Assembly (NCBI GenBank): GCA_902826795.1
Contig: CADEGD010000011.1
Span: forward strand, 1 to 44,130
Reading direction: 5' to 3'
DNA from: an uncultured Acidobacteriota bacterium
Lineage (GTDB): Bacteria > Acidobacteriota > Blastocatellia > Pyrinomonadales > Pyrinomonadaceae
Length of the DNA stretch: 44,130 nt
Of this stretch, positions 1 to 10,000 are shown in pieces; the first letter of the stretch is position 1, and each line of letters starts with the position of its first letter. The notes beneath the pieces were generated by a model that had not been told where the DNA came from, ran no database searches, and saw only the letters and a program-made list of their open reading frames with translations. Position numbers and translations under genes: made by a program.

Positions 1-73
1 TCATATTCTCCATTCTAGGAGACTTTTCCGTCTTGTTTCATTAGACCCTTCCAGTAAGACCAGCCCGGAAATT

Positions 74-110
74 TGCGTTGGGGCGAAGACTCATCATTCG
101 TCCCAACGCA
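74..110 (-). terminator. Possible terminator hairpin after the hemerythrin-like gene
   Basis: An inverted repeat with 14-bp arms (74-87 and 97-110, one mismatch) and a 9-nt loop sits just past the stop codon of the minus-strand hemerythrin-like gene. No T-run follows on the minus strand, so intrinsic termination is only possible. It could also be an mRNA 3'-end stabilising hairpin. Confidence 0.35.
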
Positions 111-116
111 TTAGCA

Positions 117-578
117 CTACCTACCGGATCGCGCAGACATAGTCTTTTTCATCTTTTGCTTCTCGGCGTCGAGCTCCTTGCCCAGCCGCTCAAGTTCAGC
201 TTGGTCGACCTGATCCTCGACCAACTTAAACATCTCACCCTCCTCCTCCTGCACGTGATGCTCGATGTCTTCCATCAGAACTTTGAGCTTCGGTTCGAAC
301 TTCTCGCTCCCCTCAGCCAGGCCGGACAGTTCGCGAAGAAACATCTTCGCCTGCCGGTGCTCCTCAATTCCTTCTTTCACGATCGACTGTAACTCCTCAT
401 CGCCTTCCTCCATTAAAAAGGGATAGAATATTGTTTCTTCGATGTGAGCGTGGATGTCTAGCTCCAGTTTGATCTGTTGAAAAAGGGGTAGATGCTCCGA
501 CTCGTCTGTGGCCTTCACCTGTTGAAAAAGTTTGTCTACAGTCCTATGGTCTTTCGTTAGTAATTCGATAGCGTTCAT
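117..578 (-). CDS. Hemerythrin-like HHE-domain protein
   Basis: A 153-residue, soluble, all-helical, acidic protein. It has the histidine/glutamate pattern of the hemerythrin HHE cation-binding family: a DH near residue 10, an HAHIEE segment near 43-48, EEH near 73, and EHH followed by an acidic EEEGEMF in the last helix. Family members bind a di-iron centre and serve in O2/NO sensing, iron handling or stress protection; the exact role here cannot be read from sequence. The C-terminal tail is lysine-rich. The start is supported by a strong AGGAGGA ribosome binding site just upstream. There is no signal peptide, so it is probably cytoplasmic. It stands alone, with a hairpin right after its stop. 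Confidence 0.88.
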   Translation of the reverse strand: MNAIELLTKDHRTVDKLFQQVKATDESEHLPLFQQIKLELDIHAHIEETIFYPFLMEEGDEELQSIVKEGIEEHRQAKMFLRELSGLAEGSEKFEPKLKVLMEDIEHHVQEEEGEMFKLVEDQVDQAELERLGKELDAEKQKMKKTMSARSGR

Positions 579-1117
579 AAATTCCTCCTAAGTTCTTCTA
601 CAAACCCTTGAGAGCAATGTTCGTGCCGCGTCGCGGAGAGTCACCAACATGGTAGTCTTGCGTTGCTTGCTCGGTTTCACAGGTGCTACGTGTTGGCGCA
701 AATCCGTACACAGTTTGTACCCATCGCCAACGCTCGGAAATTGGCCGCAAGCCAGTTGGTGTTCGAGGATCTAGTGTCGTCTTGATTACAGAAGAAATCT
801 TGCGAACCGCTATTCTCCGTTTAGCCGAGAAGGGAAACCAGCTCAGAAAACCGAATCATTTGGCAGCCTCTAAGATGATTGGGTTGTACTTTTCGTTCGT
901 GTGAAGCAACTACTGTGATGAACGCAAAGGATGGGCAGATGACTACACAGGCCTCACCTGATCCCTTCTCGGCCCTTCCAAACCCGGCCTCATTGTTGCG
1001 GTAAACAAATAATCTTTCTAACCGATAGTGTTCGAAATCGAACCGACAGAGGCTTCCAAGAAGCGATATCGTCAGACGCAAGGATCGATATTGCAGGGAT
1101 CGCCCAGCTCAAGTGTT
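579..1117. other. Long non-coding stretch, no supported gene
   Basis: About 540 bases with only short overlapping reading frames on both strands and no convincing ribosome site, domain or composition. It may be decayed coding DNA, since the next two plus-strand genes are both broken. I see no RNA gene or repeat in it. Confidence 0.5.
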
Positions 1118-1505
1118 ATGAACCAACTCTCTTCCACGTCGTATCAGCGACGGGTTTTACATCTCGACGGGCTCTGGAAAACGCATGACCGCGTTAAGGA
1201 TCTTGCTGAGCAAGCTTGCCCCGGCTGTGAAGTCGTTAGCTGTCGCAACGGGCTTAGAATCATTAACGTTGATCAATTCGGAGCCATTTGATCTCGTGAT
1301 CGTAGATCCTTGGCCTCGGAGATGAACGGATTTAAAGTCTGTCGGTGGCTTGCTGCTAACAAGCCCGACATTCCTGTATTTTTTTATGCACAGTCGGGGC
1401 GAATGAATGATCGAAATTTTGCTTGAGGCGTCGGGGGCTGCCGCGTTTTTTCTAGCCAGCCAACATGACGAACTCATTCACGCGATGTCAACCACTCTCG
1501 TGTAG
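1118..1505 (+). pseudogene. Degenerate response-regulator receiver domain
   Basis: Receiver-domain signatures are spread over different plus-strand frames. Frame one has RVLHLDG near 1151 and an EVVSCRNGL stretch, up to a stop at 1289-1291. A shifted frame gives EPFDLVIVD, the expected beta-3 strand ending in the phospho-acceptor aspartate. Another gives MNGFKVCRWL and PDIPVFFYAQS, matching the usual M-P-x-M-x-G and beta-4 region. The last gives ASGAAAFFLASQHDELIHAMSTTLV and a stop at 1503-1505. At least three frame changes and internal stops are needed to join them, so this is a dead single-domain response regulator. The beta-5 lysine (usual KP) reads as AS, another sign of decay. The start at 1118 is only the nearest in-frame ATG. 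Confidence 0.6.
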
Positions 1506-1655
1506 CGGGTGCGTAAAGTAGTGGACAAAAAACCTCGATACATATAGAGTCGGGGAGGTTACAAATTAGCGACACCGGGATTTGCATTGCAACCATCTCC
1601 TTTTGCCGTACGGCGAACCGCCTTAAACGAGCGGTTTATAGAAAAAGGAGATGCA

Positions 1656-2368
1656 ATGAATCACGTTACCCTCGCAAATACGAGCAACGCAATACTCGCT
1701 GGACTTGAAGACGAAGAAAAAAACCGCCTGAATAACCACCTTACCTATCACGAGGTAACTTTGGGTGAGAATTTTTTCGAAGCCGGCGACACTATCGATT
1801 TTTTCTTTTTCCCGATAATTCAATGGCATCTGTTGTCGGCAGAACGCGTCAAGGGCAGAGCGCCGAGATAGGCGTTATTGGCAAGGAAGGCGTGGTTGGT
1901 GTCGATCTCGTACTTGGTTCATCCGTGATGGTAAATCACGTTATGGTTCAGCTTGCCAACGGAGGATTTCGGCTACCAGCGGCCGAGGCTCTTCGCGAGT
2001 TTAAGCTTGCTGGTTCCTTTCAAGCCGAGCTTCTTCACTTTGCTCATCGCCTGATGATCCAGATCAGTCAAACTGCGGTATGCAACGCACTCCACGGACT
2101 TGAAGAAAGGCTCGCGAGATGGCTTCTCATGTGTCGCGACCGCTCTAAGGACGATACTCTGAATCTTACTCAAGAGTTTCTTTCATTTATGGTCGGAACG
2201 ACACGGGCGAGCGTCACGCTCGCCGCTATAACGATTCAGGACCTAGGATACATCGCTTACAAACGGGGATCGATAACCATCGTAGATCGAGCGGCCTTAA
2301 TTGACTTTGCCTGTGACTGTTATCGCGTAGTTCGAACTATCAACTACGGTGAGGGTGAACAAACCTGA
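1656..2368 (+). pseudogene. Crp/Fnr-family regulator split by one frameshift
   Basis: The start at 1656 has a good ribosome site (AAAGGAG). The first part, to about 1810, encodes the start of a cyclic-nucleotide-binding-like fold (ends GENFFEAGDTIDFFFFP). The frame then changes, and DNSMASVVGRTRQGQ followed by AEIGVIGKEGVVGVDLVLGS continues it. The C-terminal part has the Crp-type winged helix (LTQEFLSFMVGTTRASVTLA, then GYIAYKRGSITIVDRAAL) and ends at 2366-2368. Joined, the protein is about 237 residues, a normal length for the family. The break lies in the pyrimidine run TTTTTTCTTTTTCCC at about 1799-1813. One base added there restores the full frame, so a recent mutation, a sequencing error, phase variation or programmed frameshifting are all possible. 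The effector and targets are unknown. Confidence 0.8.
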
Positions 2369-2740
2369 AATAATCTGATGGGCAGGGCAAGCCGGGACGT
2401 TAACCTGATCAAACAGAACGATGTCCAGGAAGCGTCCCAACTGGCATCAACATAAAAAGACCGGATTCTACCCAGACTTGCCCCATCCATAATATCCGAT
2501 GCCCGTCCTACATGTTGTGTTCGCTAGCGAACACAACATGTAGCCCATTCAAGGACGCTTTCGCCGAATATCGCGGATTAGTCCAATTTGCAAGTCGCAA
2601 CTCTAACTAAGGTTAGGCTCATGCGTCACAAACCAATTCGGTGAGGTCTTAGCCAGCGGGTGAATCTGCATTTGGTCGTAAGCGTATGACGGGCCTATCG
2701 TCGACCTTTTGATCGACAAATTACTTCGCTCGGTTCGAAA
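2369..2740. other. Intergenic region between convergent genes
   Basis: About 370 bases between the 3' ends of the Crp-like gene and the minus-strand glucosidase. No reading frame is supported. Its one clear element is the perfect palindrome at 2508-2543. Confidence 0.6.
2508..2543. repeat. Perfect 36-nt palindrome between convergent genes
   Basis: CTACATGTTGTGTTCGCT is followed immediately by its exact reverse complement, giving 18-bp arms with no spacer (centre between 2525 and 2526). In RNA it could fold with a CUAG tetraloop and a 16-bp stem on either strand. No T-run follows on either side. Its place between two converging genes suggests a two-way transcription barrier, but a protein-binding site or dispersed element is possible. 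Confidence 0.75.
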
Positions 2741-5476
2741 TCATTTTCGCGATTCGAGGTAGGAAAGCGTCACCTCACGGCGCACATAGTTTGGGGAAGA
2801 TCCAGGAAATACGAGGTCAAGTGCGTACTCGTTTTCGCCGAGCGCTTTGATCCTCACGTCGTCAACTTCCTTAAACTTGTTAGGAGAGCGTAACCTCAGA
2901 TTGTATTCTCGACCCGCCAGCCCTTCCAAGACCAACGAAATTCCTTTCTCGGTGCCGCTCGATCTTATAATCCGCAACCCACTGTTTTCCGCTCCGGCGA
3001 TTAGTGTTGACGGCACGACATAGACGTTCGCTCCTTCCAAAAACTCGTAAACGACCTCGGTTCCCGCGTCTCGCGTCAAGAAATCAACCGAAACTTTTCG
3101 AACGTCGCCGATTTGCTCATACTGGAACGGGGTTTTTTTGCCATTAACGGTTACTGCTTTAATAACGGTGTTAAGTGGAAAAGCGGGAGCGAGATTTATC
3201 TTAAATGGCGACTTGCCAGCCGCTGTCCGGCCCTTTGCAAGAATTACCATACGGCCTCGCGTATTTTTCAATTTGATGTCTAGCTCGCCGGCTCCGGTCT
3301 TAATCCTTTTTACTTCCAGGCCCTCCCAGTCTGCGGGCAACTGGGGCGAAAACTTTACCCTCGTTCCACCGTCAGTTATTTCGATGCCGAGCAATCCTCG
3401 CATCGCAGGCGATACGACCATGGCTTCCGACCAAACTTGGTGGTGCGAAGAGCGGCCGAACGGAGCGTTGAAATCACCGGACAGGAGTTCCGTAACATAA
3501 CCGAGAGCGTTCGTGTAAGTCAGAAGGGAATTGGCCATCAACGCTTGATAGCCGACGTGAGGGCGGCCGTAGTTGTAGGCAGCTACTGATTGCCAGCCGG
3601 TGAACAATCCCCAAACGGAGCCGTAATGATACGAAAGCGGATCGTACAATTCGCTGTCGTTAGCGATTATTCGTGCTCCCCAGTCGGTTGCGATCTTGCC
3701 GCTGCCGAGCCGATCGATTTGTTTCTGAGCACGCTCGTCGTTTTGCATCGTCCGCCACCACATCGGGACGGCGGGCAGGACCGTATCCTCATCGTAAATT
3801 TTTGCGTTTTGCAGCTCATTAAGCCGCTTTTGGCGGCGTTCGAGATTCGGTCCCGGTTCGGCCTTGACCGGTTCCGCTCGCGGGATCTGGGTCGCGTAAG
3901 CGTAAAAGCCGCGGTCATTGAGCCAATAGGTCGATTCCATTGCGATTCGCGTTTTCTCGGCGTTCTGCCGGGCGCGTTCGGCACGCGTCTTGTCGCCGAG
4001 AAGCTCGGCCATCTCGACCATGTTTCGCGATGCTTCGATCCACACGCCCTGCAGATAAATTTCCTCGTGCGGCGGATAAAGTGCTCCGCCCTCGACCCAG
4101 CCATGACCGAACTTTGTATTCTCGAGCAGCCCGTTGCTGTCCGTATCAGTCGCTTCTTGATATTTGTACGCTTTCAGGATCGACTCCCAATTCTGCTTTA
4201 GAAAATCGATGTCGCCTGTCGTTTGATAGAGATCTCTATGGACGATGATGTAAAGTGGCGTCGCGTCGGTCGAGTTCCAAGCGTATGGGTAGCCCTTCCA
4301 CCAATCGACGAGGGTTGCGCTCTGCGATATTTCGTGCGGTATCTTACCGTCGTCACGCTGATATCTTTTTAGAAATTCGAGCGCGTGTTTGGTCGTCGCG
4401 AAATCTCCGTAAGAATTCGTCGCGAGAGCCGTCCACATAGAATCGCGGCCGAAGTACCAAGCAAAGCCCGGACGCTCAGAATCGCCAGACGTTCTAAAAC
4501 CCGCTAGTAGCCCGGTGCCTAAGTAAGGATTTGTCGCGACACCTTTCTCGACGCCGATCTTTGCCCACGCGAAGGCCGTATTCAGGCGTTCGTCGGGCGT
4601 TGTGATCTGGGTCGTGTTCTCGAGAAAATTCTCATAATACTTGACGTTGGCGTCGTAAAGCGGGAGAGCGTTGGCGAGCAACTTATTGTAAGTCTCGACT
4701 GCCTTGGGCCGGCCTTCCGTGCTGCCGGCGATCACAACGGGAACGAAGTTCCTTGCCGCCTCGTCAGGCGAGATTTGAATTTGGTAACGCACCGGCACGT
4801 CTCGCGGTTCTTCCTGATAAGGCATCAGCGAAACGTCCTTAGCTCCGGGTGTTCCGACGATGCCGAAAAACTTCTGGGTTTCCTCGCCGATAAAATAATA
4901 CTTGTCCTTCTCGTCCTGACCGTAAAACCCGGTCATCAGATTGCCGGGCCATGCGAGAGCTAATTTCGGCCGGAACGCTACGTCTACGGTCATCGGTAGG
5001 CGAGTGTCGATATCGAGCAGAATAATAAGTCCCTGCCCGTCCACCGGGGCGTAAACGATCTGCTTGACCGTGAACGCCGCATGGGAGTAGGTGAAGGTGG
5101 TCGCTTCCGGGCGGACGTTTATTGAGTTCAGCAGGTCCGAGCCACGAAACGGCAAGTTGTAACCTTCGATCTTGAAATAGAACTCCAGGTCGTCAACGAT
5201 CTTCATCGGGTAAACCCAGGCTTCCATGTTTCGATGCTCGTAGCCGAAGGCTGCAGACTTTCTACCCACAACGTCATAGAACGAGCCGTTTTGCGTTCGC
5301 CGGGAAAGTTCAAGACGACTTTTGGAAAGCGGCCTTTTAGTAATAAAGCCTTTGGAAGTTTGTCCTGACGCGGACGTGATCAGTGAGAGAACGAAAACGG
5401 CGGACAATAACAGGATCGCTACGTTTCTCATAAACAACGCGGAAAGTGTCGACGAACCACTGGGTTTAAGAAGCAT
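2741..5476 (-). CDS. Secreted GH63/glycogen-debranching-like (alpha/alpha)6 glucosidase
   Basis: A 911-residue secreted enzyme. After a long N-terminus with a hydrophobic core near residues 17-38, a beta-rich domain precedes a six-hairpin toroid from about residue 280 to 720. Recognisable landmarks are FAWYFGRDSMW, DGKIPHEISQSA, NSTDATPLYIIVHRDLYQ, GHGWVEGG, DWGARI, YHYGSVWGLFTGW and SEAMVVSPAMRGLLG. This is the pattern of amylo-alpha-1,6-glucosidase/GH63-type proteins that remove glucose from alpha-glucans. WVEGG and SEAM are the likely sites of the acid and base glutamates (inferred). A beta-sandwich fills the C-terminus. It starts 25 nt after the GH13 amylase gene, so the two form an operon. 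An internal ATG at 5431 gives a more ordinary signal peptide and may be the real start; neither start has a clear ribosome site. The precise linkage cleaved is uncertain. Confidence 0.78.
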   Translation of the reverse strand: MLLKPSGSSTLSALFMRNVAILLLSAVFVLSLITSASGQTSKGFITKRPLSKSRLELSRRTQNGSFYDVVGRKSAAFGYEHRNMEAWVYPMKIVDDLEFYFKIEGYNLPFRGSDLLNSINVRPEATTFTYSHAAFTVKQIVYAPVDGQGLIILLDIDTRLPMTVDVAFRPKLALAWPGNLMTGFYGQDEKDKYYFIGEETQKFFGIVGTPGAKDVSLMPYQEEPRDVPVRYQIQISPDEAARNFVPVVIAGSTEGRPKAVETYNKLLANALPLYDANVKYYENFLENTTQITTPDERLNTAFAWAKIGVEKGVATNPYLGTGLLAGFRTSGDSERPGFAWYFGRDSMWTALATNSYGDFATTKHALEFLKRYQRDDGKIPHEISQSATLVDWWKGYPYAWNSTDATPLYIIVHRDLYQTTGDIDFLKQNWESILKAYKYQEATDTDSNGLLENTKFGHGWVEGGALYPPHEEIYLQGVWIEASRNMVEMAELLGDKTRAERARQNAEKTRIAMESTYWLNDRGFYAYATQIPRAEPVKAEPGPNLERRQKRLNELQNAKIYDEDTVLPAVPMWWRTMQNDERAQKQIDRLGSGKIATDWGARIIANDSELYDPLSYHYGSVWGLFTGWQSVAAYNYGRPHVGYQALMANSLLTYTNALGYVTELLSGDFNAPFGRSSHHQVWSEAMVVSPAMRGLLGIEITDGGTRVKFSPQLPADWEGLEVKRIKTGAGELDIKLKNTRGRMVILAKGRTAAGKSPFKINLAPAFPLNTVIKAVTVNGKKTPFQYEQIGDVRKVSVDFLTRDAGTEVVYEFLEGANVYVVPSTLIAGAENSGLRIIRSSGTEKGISLVLEGLAGREYNLRLRSPNKFKEVDDVRIKALGENEYALDLVFPGSSPNYVRREVTLSYLESRK

Positions 5477-5501
5477 CGAAAGGCTAAACGGTAACTGACC
5501 T

Positions 5502-6887
5502 CTATTTCACGAAAACGTGATAGCTCCACGGCGGTAATTCTAGGCGCGAACCCGCGGCCATCGTCGAGCGCTTACCCGTGAAATATTCCGTGTAGGTGTC
5601 GTGAAACAGCGATTCCTTAAACGTTACGTTCTGCTGTACGTCGGAAAAATTTATCACCACAAAGATCTTATCTTTATCGTTTCGGCGAACGAAACTGAAC
5701 ACCTTGGCCGGTGCACTGTTCGGCACAAGCGACATGGTTGCATTGTGTCCCCAGTTCAGGAGCGTAGAATTCGATTTCTTCAGCTTAAATAATTTCCGAT
5801 ACAGCTCGCCGTTCGGATGAGGCCGCCAAAGAATCTCATCCTTCTCGAAAAACTTAAGCCGTTTCGGGTTGCCGGCTTCTTGGCCGTTATAGATCATCGG
5901 CATCCCCTCGCCGACTACCGACAAGACCATTGCCGCCTGCAAACCTTTTCCGAACAGTTCGAATTCTGTTCCTTCCCAGGCGTTCTTATCGTGATTGCTC
6001 ACGCCAACCATCCTGATCGCATCCTTGGGGAAAGAGCTTTCATTCCAAGAGTAATAGACGAACAGCCCGCCGAGATCTTTCGCTTTGCCTTGAGCGATCT
6101 GCTCCATTTTTTCGTACCATGTCCAGGCGTATGTCATGTCGAATGCGTGCTCATGCAGGTCGCGCGATTCCCATTCGGCAAGCATGAAGACCGGCTTGAT
6201 CTCATCCAGTTCCTTTCGTAGATTGTTCCAAAAGTCCACGGGGACAAATCCCGCGACGTCGCATCGGTAGCCGTCAATGTCGGCTTCGCGAACCCAGTAC
6301 TTCATCGCGTCCGTCATGTACTTGCGAAGGCCCGGGTCGCTGTAATTGAGGTTGATGATGTCGGACCAATCCCACCATGGCGTCGGGCGGAAATTGCCTT
6401 TGTAATCGCGATCGTACCAGTCGGGATGCTCGGCGACAAGCGGGTTGTCCCAGGCGGTATGGTTCGCGACCCAATCGAGGATCACGTGCATCCCGAGCCG
6501 ATGAGCCTCGGCGACGAAATTCTTCAGATCGTCAAGCGTTCCGAATTCTTTGTTGACGCTGTAATAATCTTTTACCGAATACGGACTGCCGAGCGTCCCC
6601 TTGCGGTTCTTCACCCCGATCTCGTGAATCGGCATCAGCCAAATGATGTCCGCCCCCAATTCCTTTATCCGCGGCAAGTGCTTTTCCGCAGCCCTGAACG
6701 TACCTTCCTTCGTGAACTGACGCGTGTTGATCTGGTACATCACGGCCTTCCGCGCCCATTCCGGATGATTCAGCTTCACGTAGGGGATCGGTTGATACCG
6801 CTCATCGATCTGGCTATATGCGACAAGGTTCGTCAGCACGGACAAAACGATAAGAGCTATGATCTTCTTTAAGTTTGTTAGTTTCAT
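5502..6887 (-). CDS. Secreted GH13 alpha-amylase-family enzyme
   Basis: A 461-residue protein with a signal peptide (hydrophobic stretch about 10-24, ending AYSQ). All GH13 conserved regions are visible: DWVANHT at 138-144, DGYRCDVAG with nucleophile D210, MLAEWE with acid/base E238, and VSNHDKN with stabiliser D300. It is short for the family, with little between the barrel and the small C-terminal beta domain (YTEYFTGK..., PPWSYHVFV). It should cleave alpha-1,4 (or 1,6) glucosidic bonds outside the cytoplasm and feed oligosaccharides to the receptor encoded upstream. The GH63-like gene follows 25 nt downstream. A strong terminator separates this gene from the receptor gene, so it probably has its own promoter, which I could not locate. 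Substrate choice cannot be fixed from sequence. Confidence 0.9.
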   Translation of the reverse strand: MKLTNLKKIIALIVLSVLTNLVAYSQIDERYQPIPYVKLNHPEWARKAVMYQINTRQFTKEGTFRAAEKHLPRIKELGADIIWLMPIHEIGVKNRKGTLGSPYSVKDYYSVNKEFGTLDDLKNFVAEAHRLGMHVILDWVANHTAWDNPLVAEHPDWYDRDYKGNFRPTPWWDWSDIINLNYSDPGLRKYMTDAMKYWVREADIDGYRCDVAGFVPVDFWNNLRKELDEIKPVFMLAEWESRDLHEHAFDMTYAWTWYEKMEQIAQGKAKDLGGLFVYYSWNESSFPKDAIRMVGVSNHDKNAWEGTEFELFGKGLQAAMVLSVVGEGMPMIYNGQEAGNPKRLKFFEKDEILWRPHPNGELYRKLFKLKKSNSTLLNWGHNATMSLVPNSAPAKVFSFVRRNDKDKIFVVINFSDVQQNVTFKESLFHDTYTEYFTGKRSTMAAGSRLELPPWSYHVFVK

Positions 6888-6926
6888 GAGGCGAAATTGA
6901 GGAATGCAATACTTAAATCTAAAGTC

Positions 6927-6963
6927 AAAAAAGGGGAATTTCCATACCGGAAATTCCCCTTTT
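6927..6963 (-). terminator. Rho-independent terminator of Oar-type receptor 1
   Basis: Perfect 15-bp arms (6929-6943 and 6949-6963) enclose a 5-nt loop. Read on the minus strand, the stem GGAAATTCCCCTTTT runs straight into further T residues, the classic intrinsic terminator layout. It lies about 54 nt after the receptor stop codon and before the amylase gene. Confidence 0.85.
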
Positions 6964-7016
6964 CACACGGAACTGAGGATTCGAAATCCGCTCCGGTTAA
7001 GTTACTTCAATTCGCC

Positions 7017-10000
7017 CTAGAAATTGAATCTAAAAGCAAACTGAAGGTTGCGTTGTAGGTCATTGCCAAAGAACGCCGTCGACGTGATCTTGCCGAAATT
7101 GGCGTTGCTGAATTGATTAGTTCTAGTATTCCACTCTCCGAGATTTGTATCCGGATTGCCTAAGTTGACGGTATTGAATAAATTCACGACCTCAACGCGG
7201 AATTCGATGTTCATAGTTTCATTGAAGCGAAACTTCTTTAGCAGCGACGCGTCGGTTTTCCAGTATCCTGGGCCACTCAATGCATTACGCTCCAAATCTC
7301 CGAAGGTGCCAATACCAGGAACGCAGAAGCCGGCCGGACTGATGAATTGATCACGGGTTCCCGGGAAATTTACATCACCGCAAAGGTTCGGACGATTATG
7401 GCCGGTGTCGCGATCAATCACACGGGTTCCGACCGTATCGGCTGCGTTAGCGTAAACCCGTCTTCCGCCGTCATATTCGACGTTGAAGTGGAATCCGCTC
7501 TGAATAGTTGTGTTAGAGTTGATTTGCCAACCACCAATAAACGCGTCAGCAAGTCGTCCAATTCCACCGAGGAACTTCTTATTTCTTCCAACAGGTAGTT
7601 CGAATAGCTGAGATAGCACGAAATTATGAGTTTTCTCGAAATCAGCTCTACCACGATTCAAACTTGGATCGATGTTGAAGTAGTTTCCACTATTATTCAC
7701 TGCTTTTTGAAGGGTGTAGTGGGTCAAGAATGAATAGCCATCCGAGAACCGCTTCGTTAACTTCAGCTGCATTGAATCGTAACGGTTCGTCGCACCGTAA
7801 CCTTGATAGAGCAAAATATCCTGCGACCAACCGAATTGCTGAAAGAGCGGGCGGCGTTGGGTGGTGGACAATGTTCCGAAGCCAACTATGGTTGGTTGGT
7901 TTATATTCAAATCAGGATTATCGCCAACGAAAACATTCGTTCCCTTATTGCCCACATATGCCCCTTCAAAGGAAAGGTTCTTCATCAGTTCCCACTGGAA
8001 AGTTATATTGTAGGCGTCGACCCGCGGAACAGTTTGTTTTTCCGCCAACGCTCGTACTTGAACTCCATCAGGAATGAAAAAGCTTCCACTCGAAGGTATT
8101 GAAGTATTAGCAACGCAGCCGCCCACCGGGCACGCATTAGGCCGCGTCGTTATACCGAAGAATCCACTTGGAGCGGGCGGCCCTGATGAAAGGTTGAACA
8201 CGCTTTGTAAGACTCCGCCCCCCGCAGGAGTTGACCCATTGAGGTTCTGTACTGCCAATACGGGAATGTTTTGAGTAACGGTGTGTCCGAAAATGGTTCC
8301 GAAGACGCCGGTGTCAAAACTTCTTCCGAAGCCGCCACGAATGACCATTTTGTCATTGATCTGATAGGCGACTCCTATTCGCGGCGCAAAGTTAACTTTG
8401 TTCTTAATGTTGCCGGAAAGACTGATATTGCCGACACCAGCAACGTCCATTTGGCCCGTCTCGAGATTAACGAATCCGCCGTTTCCGGGTTCATTTAATT
8501 TTTGGGGATTGAACACATCGGCGCGCAATCCTAACGCCAAGGTTAGTTTCGGCGTCGCTTTCCAAGTGTCCTGCCCGTAATAGAAATGTCTCCATTGACT
8601 TTCCCGTGCTTCGGTCGAGGTGCTCACATAGCGCTTAAAGTTGGTGACATCACCAATGAGGAAAGTTGCCAACCCGCTACCAGTTCTGTCTTTTCCAAAA
8701 GTCAGCTCGCCAGAACGGTGATTATCACTGGGAACTCTTAAATTAAATGCTCGACGGACATCCACCCCAAACTTAAAGGTATGGTTGCCAAAAATCTTTG
8801 TGAGATTTGTGACAACTTGGTATTGCTTTTCATCTTGATCGAGCGGACAGTTACATCTGTTCACGCCTAATCCTGAGCCGATATTGAAATCCTTGTTACC
8901 TAACGTTCCCGCATTGATGTTTATGAAGCCCGCAAAAAGGCCTGAGCTAAAGTCATCAAAGTTTAGACCAGGGATTCCTGCTGCGGTCGCCGGTGTTGTT
9001 TGGAAATCGAAAGGCAACACATTAACCTTGTAGTTAAAAAAGCCGAACCGCATGTCGACCACCATAGTTGAGGTGAGGGTGTAATCGAATCCTGTAGCGA
9101 GGCTTATATTCCGCGTCTTTGACGATCCGCCAAGGGATACAAGCTCGGGGCCGCCTCCATTACCGAAAGCACCAGGACCATCTAGTGAAAATTTGGCTCG
9201 GCTGAAACGCCCGAACAAATTAAGGTTGTCCGACAATCGTCCGTCGAGGCGGATATTGAAAATATCGTTGTTAAAGGTCTCACTTCCGCTTGCAACGAAA
9301 TTATCCACAGTACCGGCGCTTGTTGGAGCCGGAATTAGTCTCAATATATTAAGCGCCTGGGTCGACAGGCATCCATTTGCCGCCGGGGTTTGGCCAGGAC
9401 CGCAGGCCGGGATGATACTGCCTGCATAAGCCGTGTTCGTCACAGGATTTGTAATTGTTATTCCGTACTCGCTTAAGTTACCGGTTCTCGCCAAACCGGT
9501 CGGAACGGTTAGAAGCTTCGATCCGCCTTGTGTCGCCCTCGTCCCTTGATAATCGCCAAAGAAGAAAAAACGCTCCTTGATGATTGGACCGCCAATCGAA
9601 CCGCCAAACTGGTCGCGTTTCGTGTCAGGGATAAATTTGCCCGTTAGCGGATCTACAGTTTTCTGCGAAAAAGGATTACGTGCCTGGAATCGGTCGCGTT
9701 GCAAATACTCAAAGGCACTGCCGCGGAAGCTGTTGGTGCCGCTTTTGGTTTGGACCGAGGCAACGCCGGCGATGGCTTGGCCGAATTCGGCGTCGTAGTT
9801 GGACGAGGTGATCTTGGTTTCACCGACTGAATCGAAGGTCGGGTTGATTACGATGATTCCGAGGATCACGTCGCGGTTGTCGGTGCCGTCAAGCTGGTAG
9901 CCAGTGCCGCTGAAGGTTTGGCCGTTGACGATAGTTTGCGTCGAGCCTTGCGGGTTTTCGCTGGCGGCGTGATTCCAAAGTTGTTGTTGGGTTCCGGGAG

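Noticed and set aside
683..1291. Several overlapping reading frames of 70-105 codons on both strands
   Set aside because: None has a ribosome site or domain. Only the part matching the receiver remnant from 1118 is kept, as a pseudogene.
2574..2590. GGATTAGTCC, similar to the GntR operator core
   Set aside because: It has mismatches to TGGACTAGTCCA and lies downstream of both flanking genes with no promoter.
3590..4201. Plus-strand frame of 203 codons inside the minus-strand glucosidase
   Set aside because: It is antisense to a well-supported enzyme, has no start signal and no recognisable domain.
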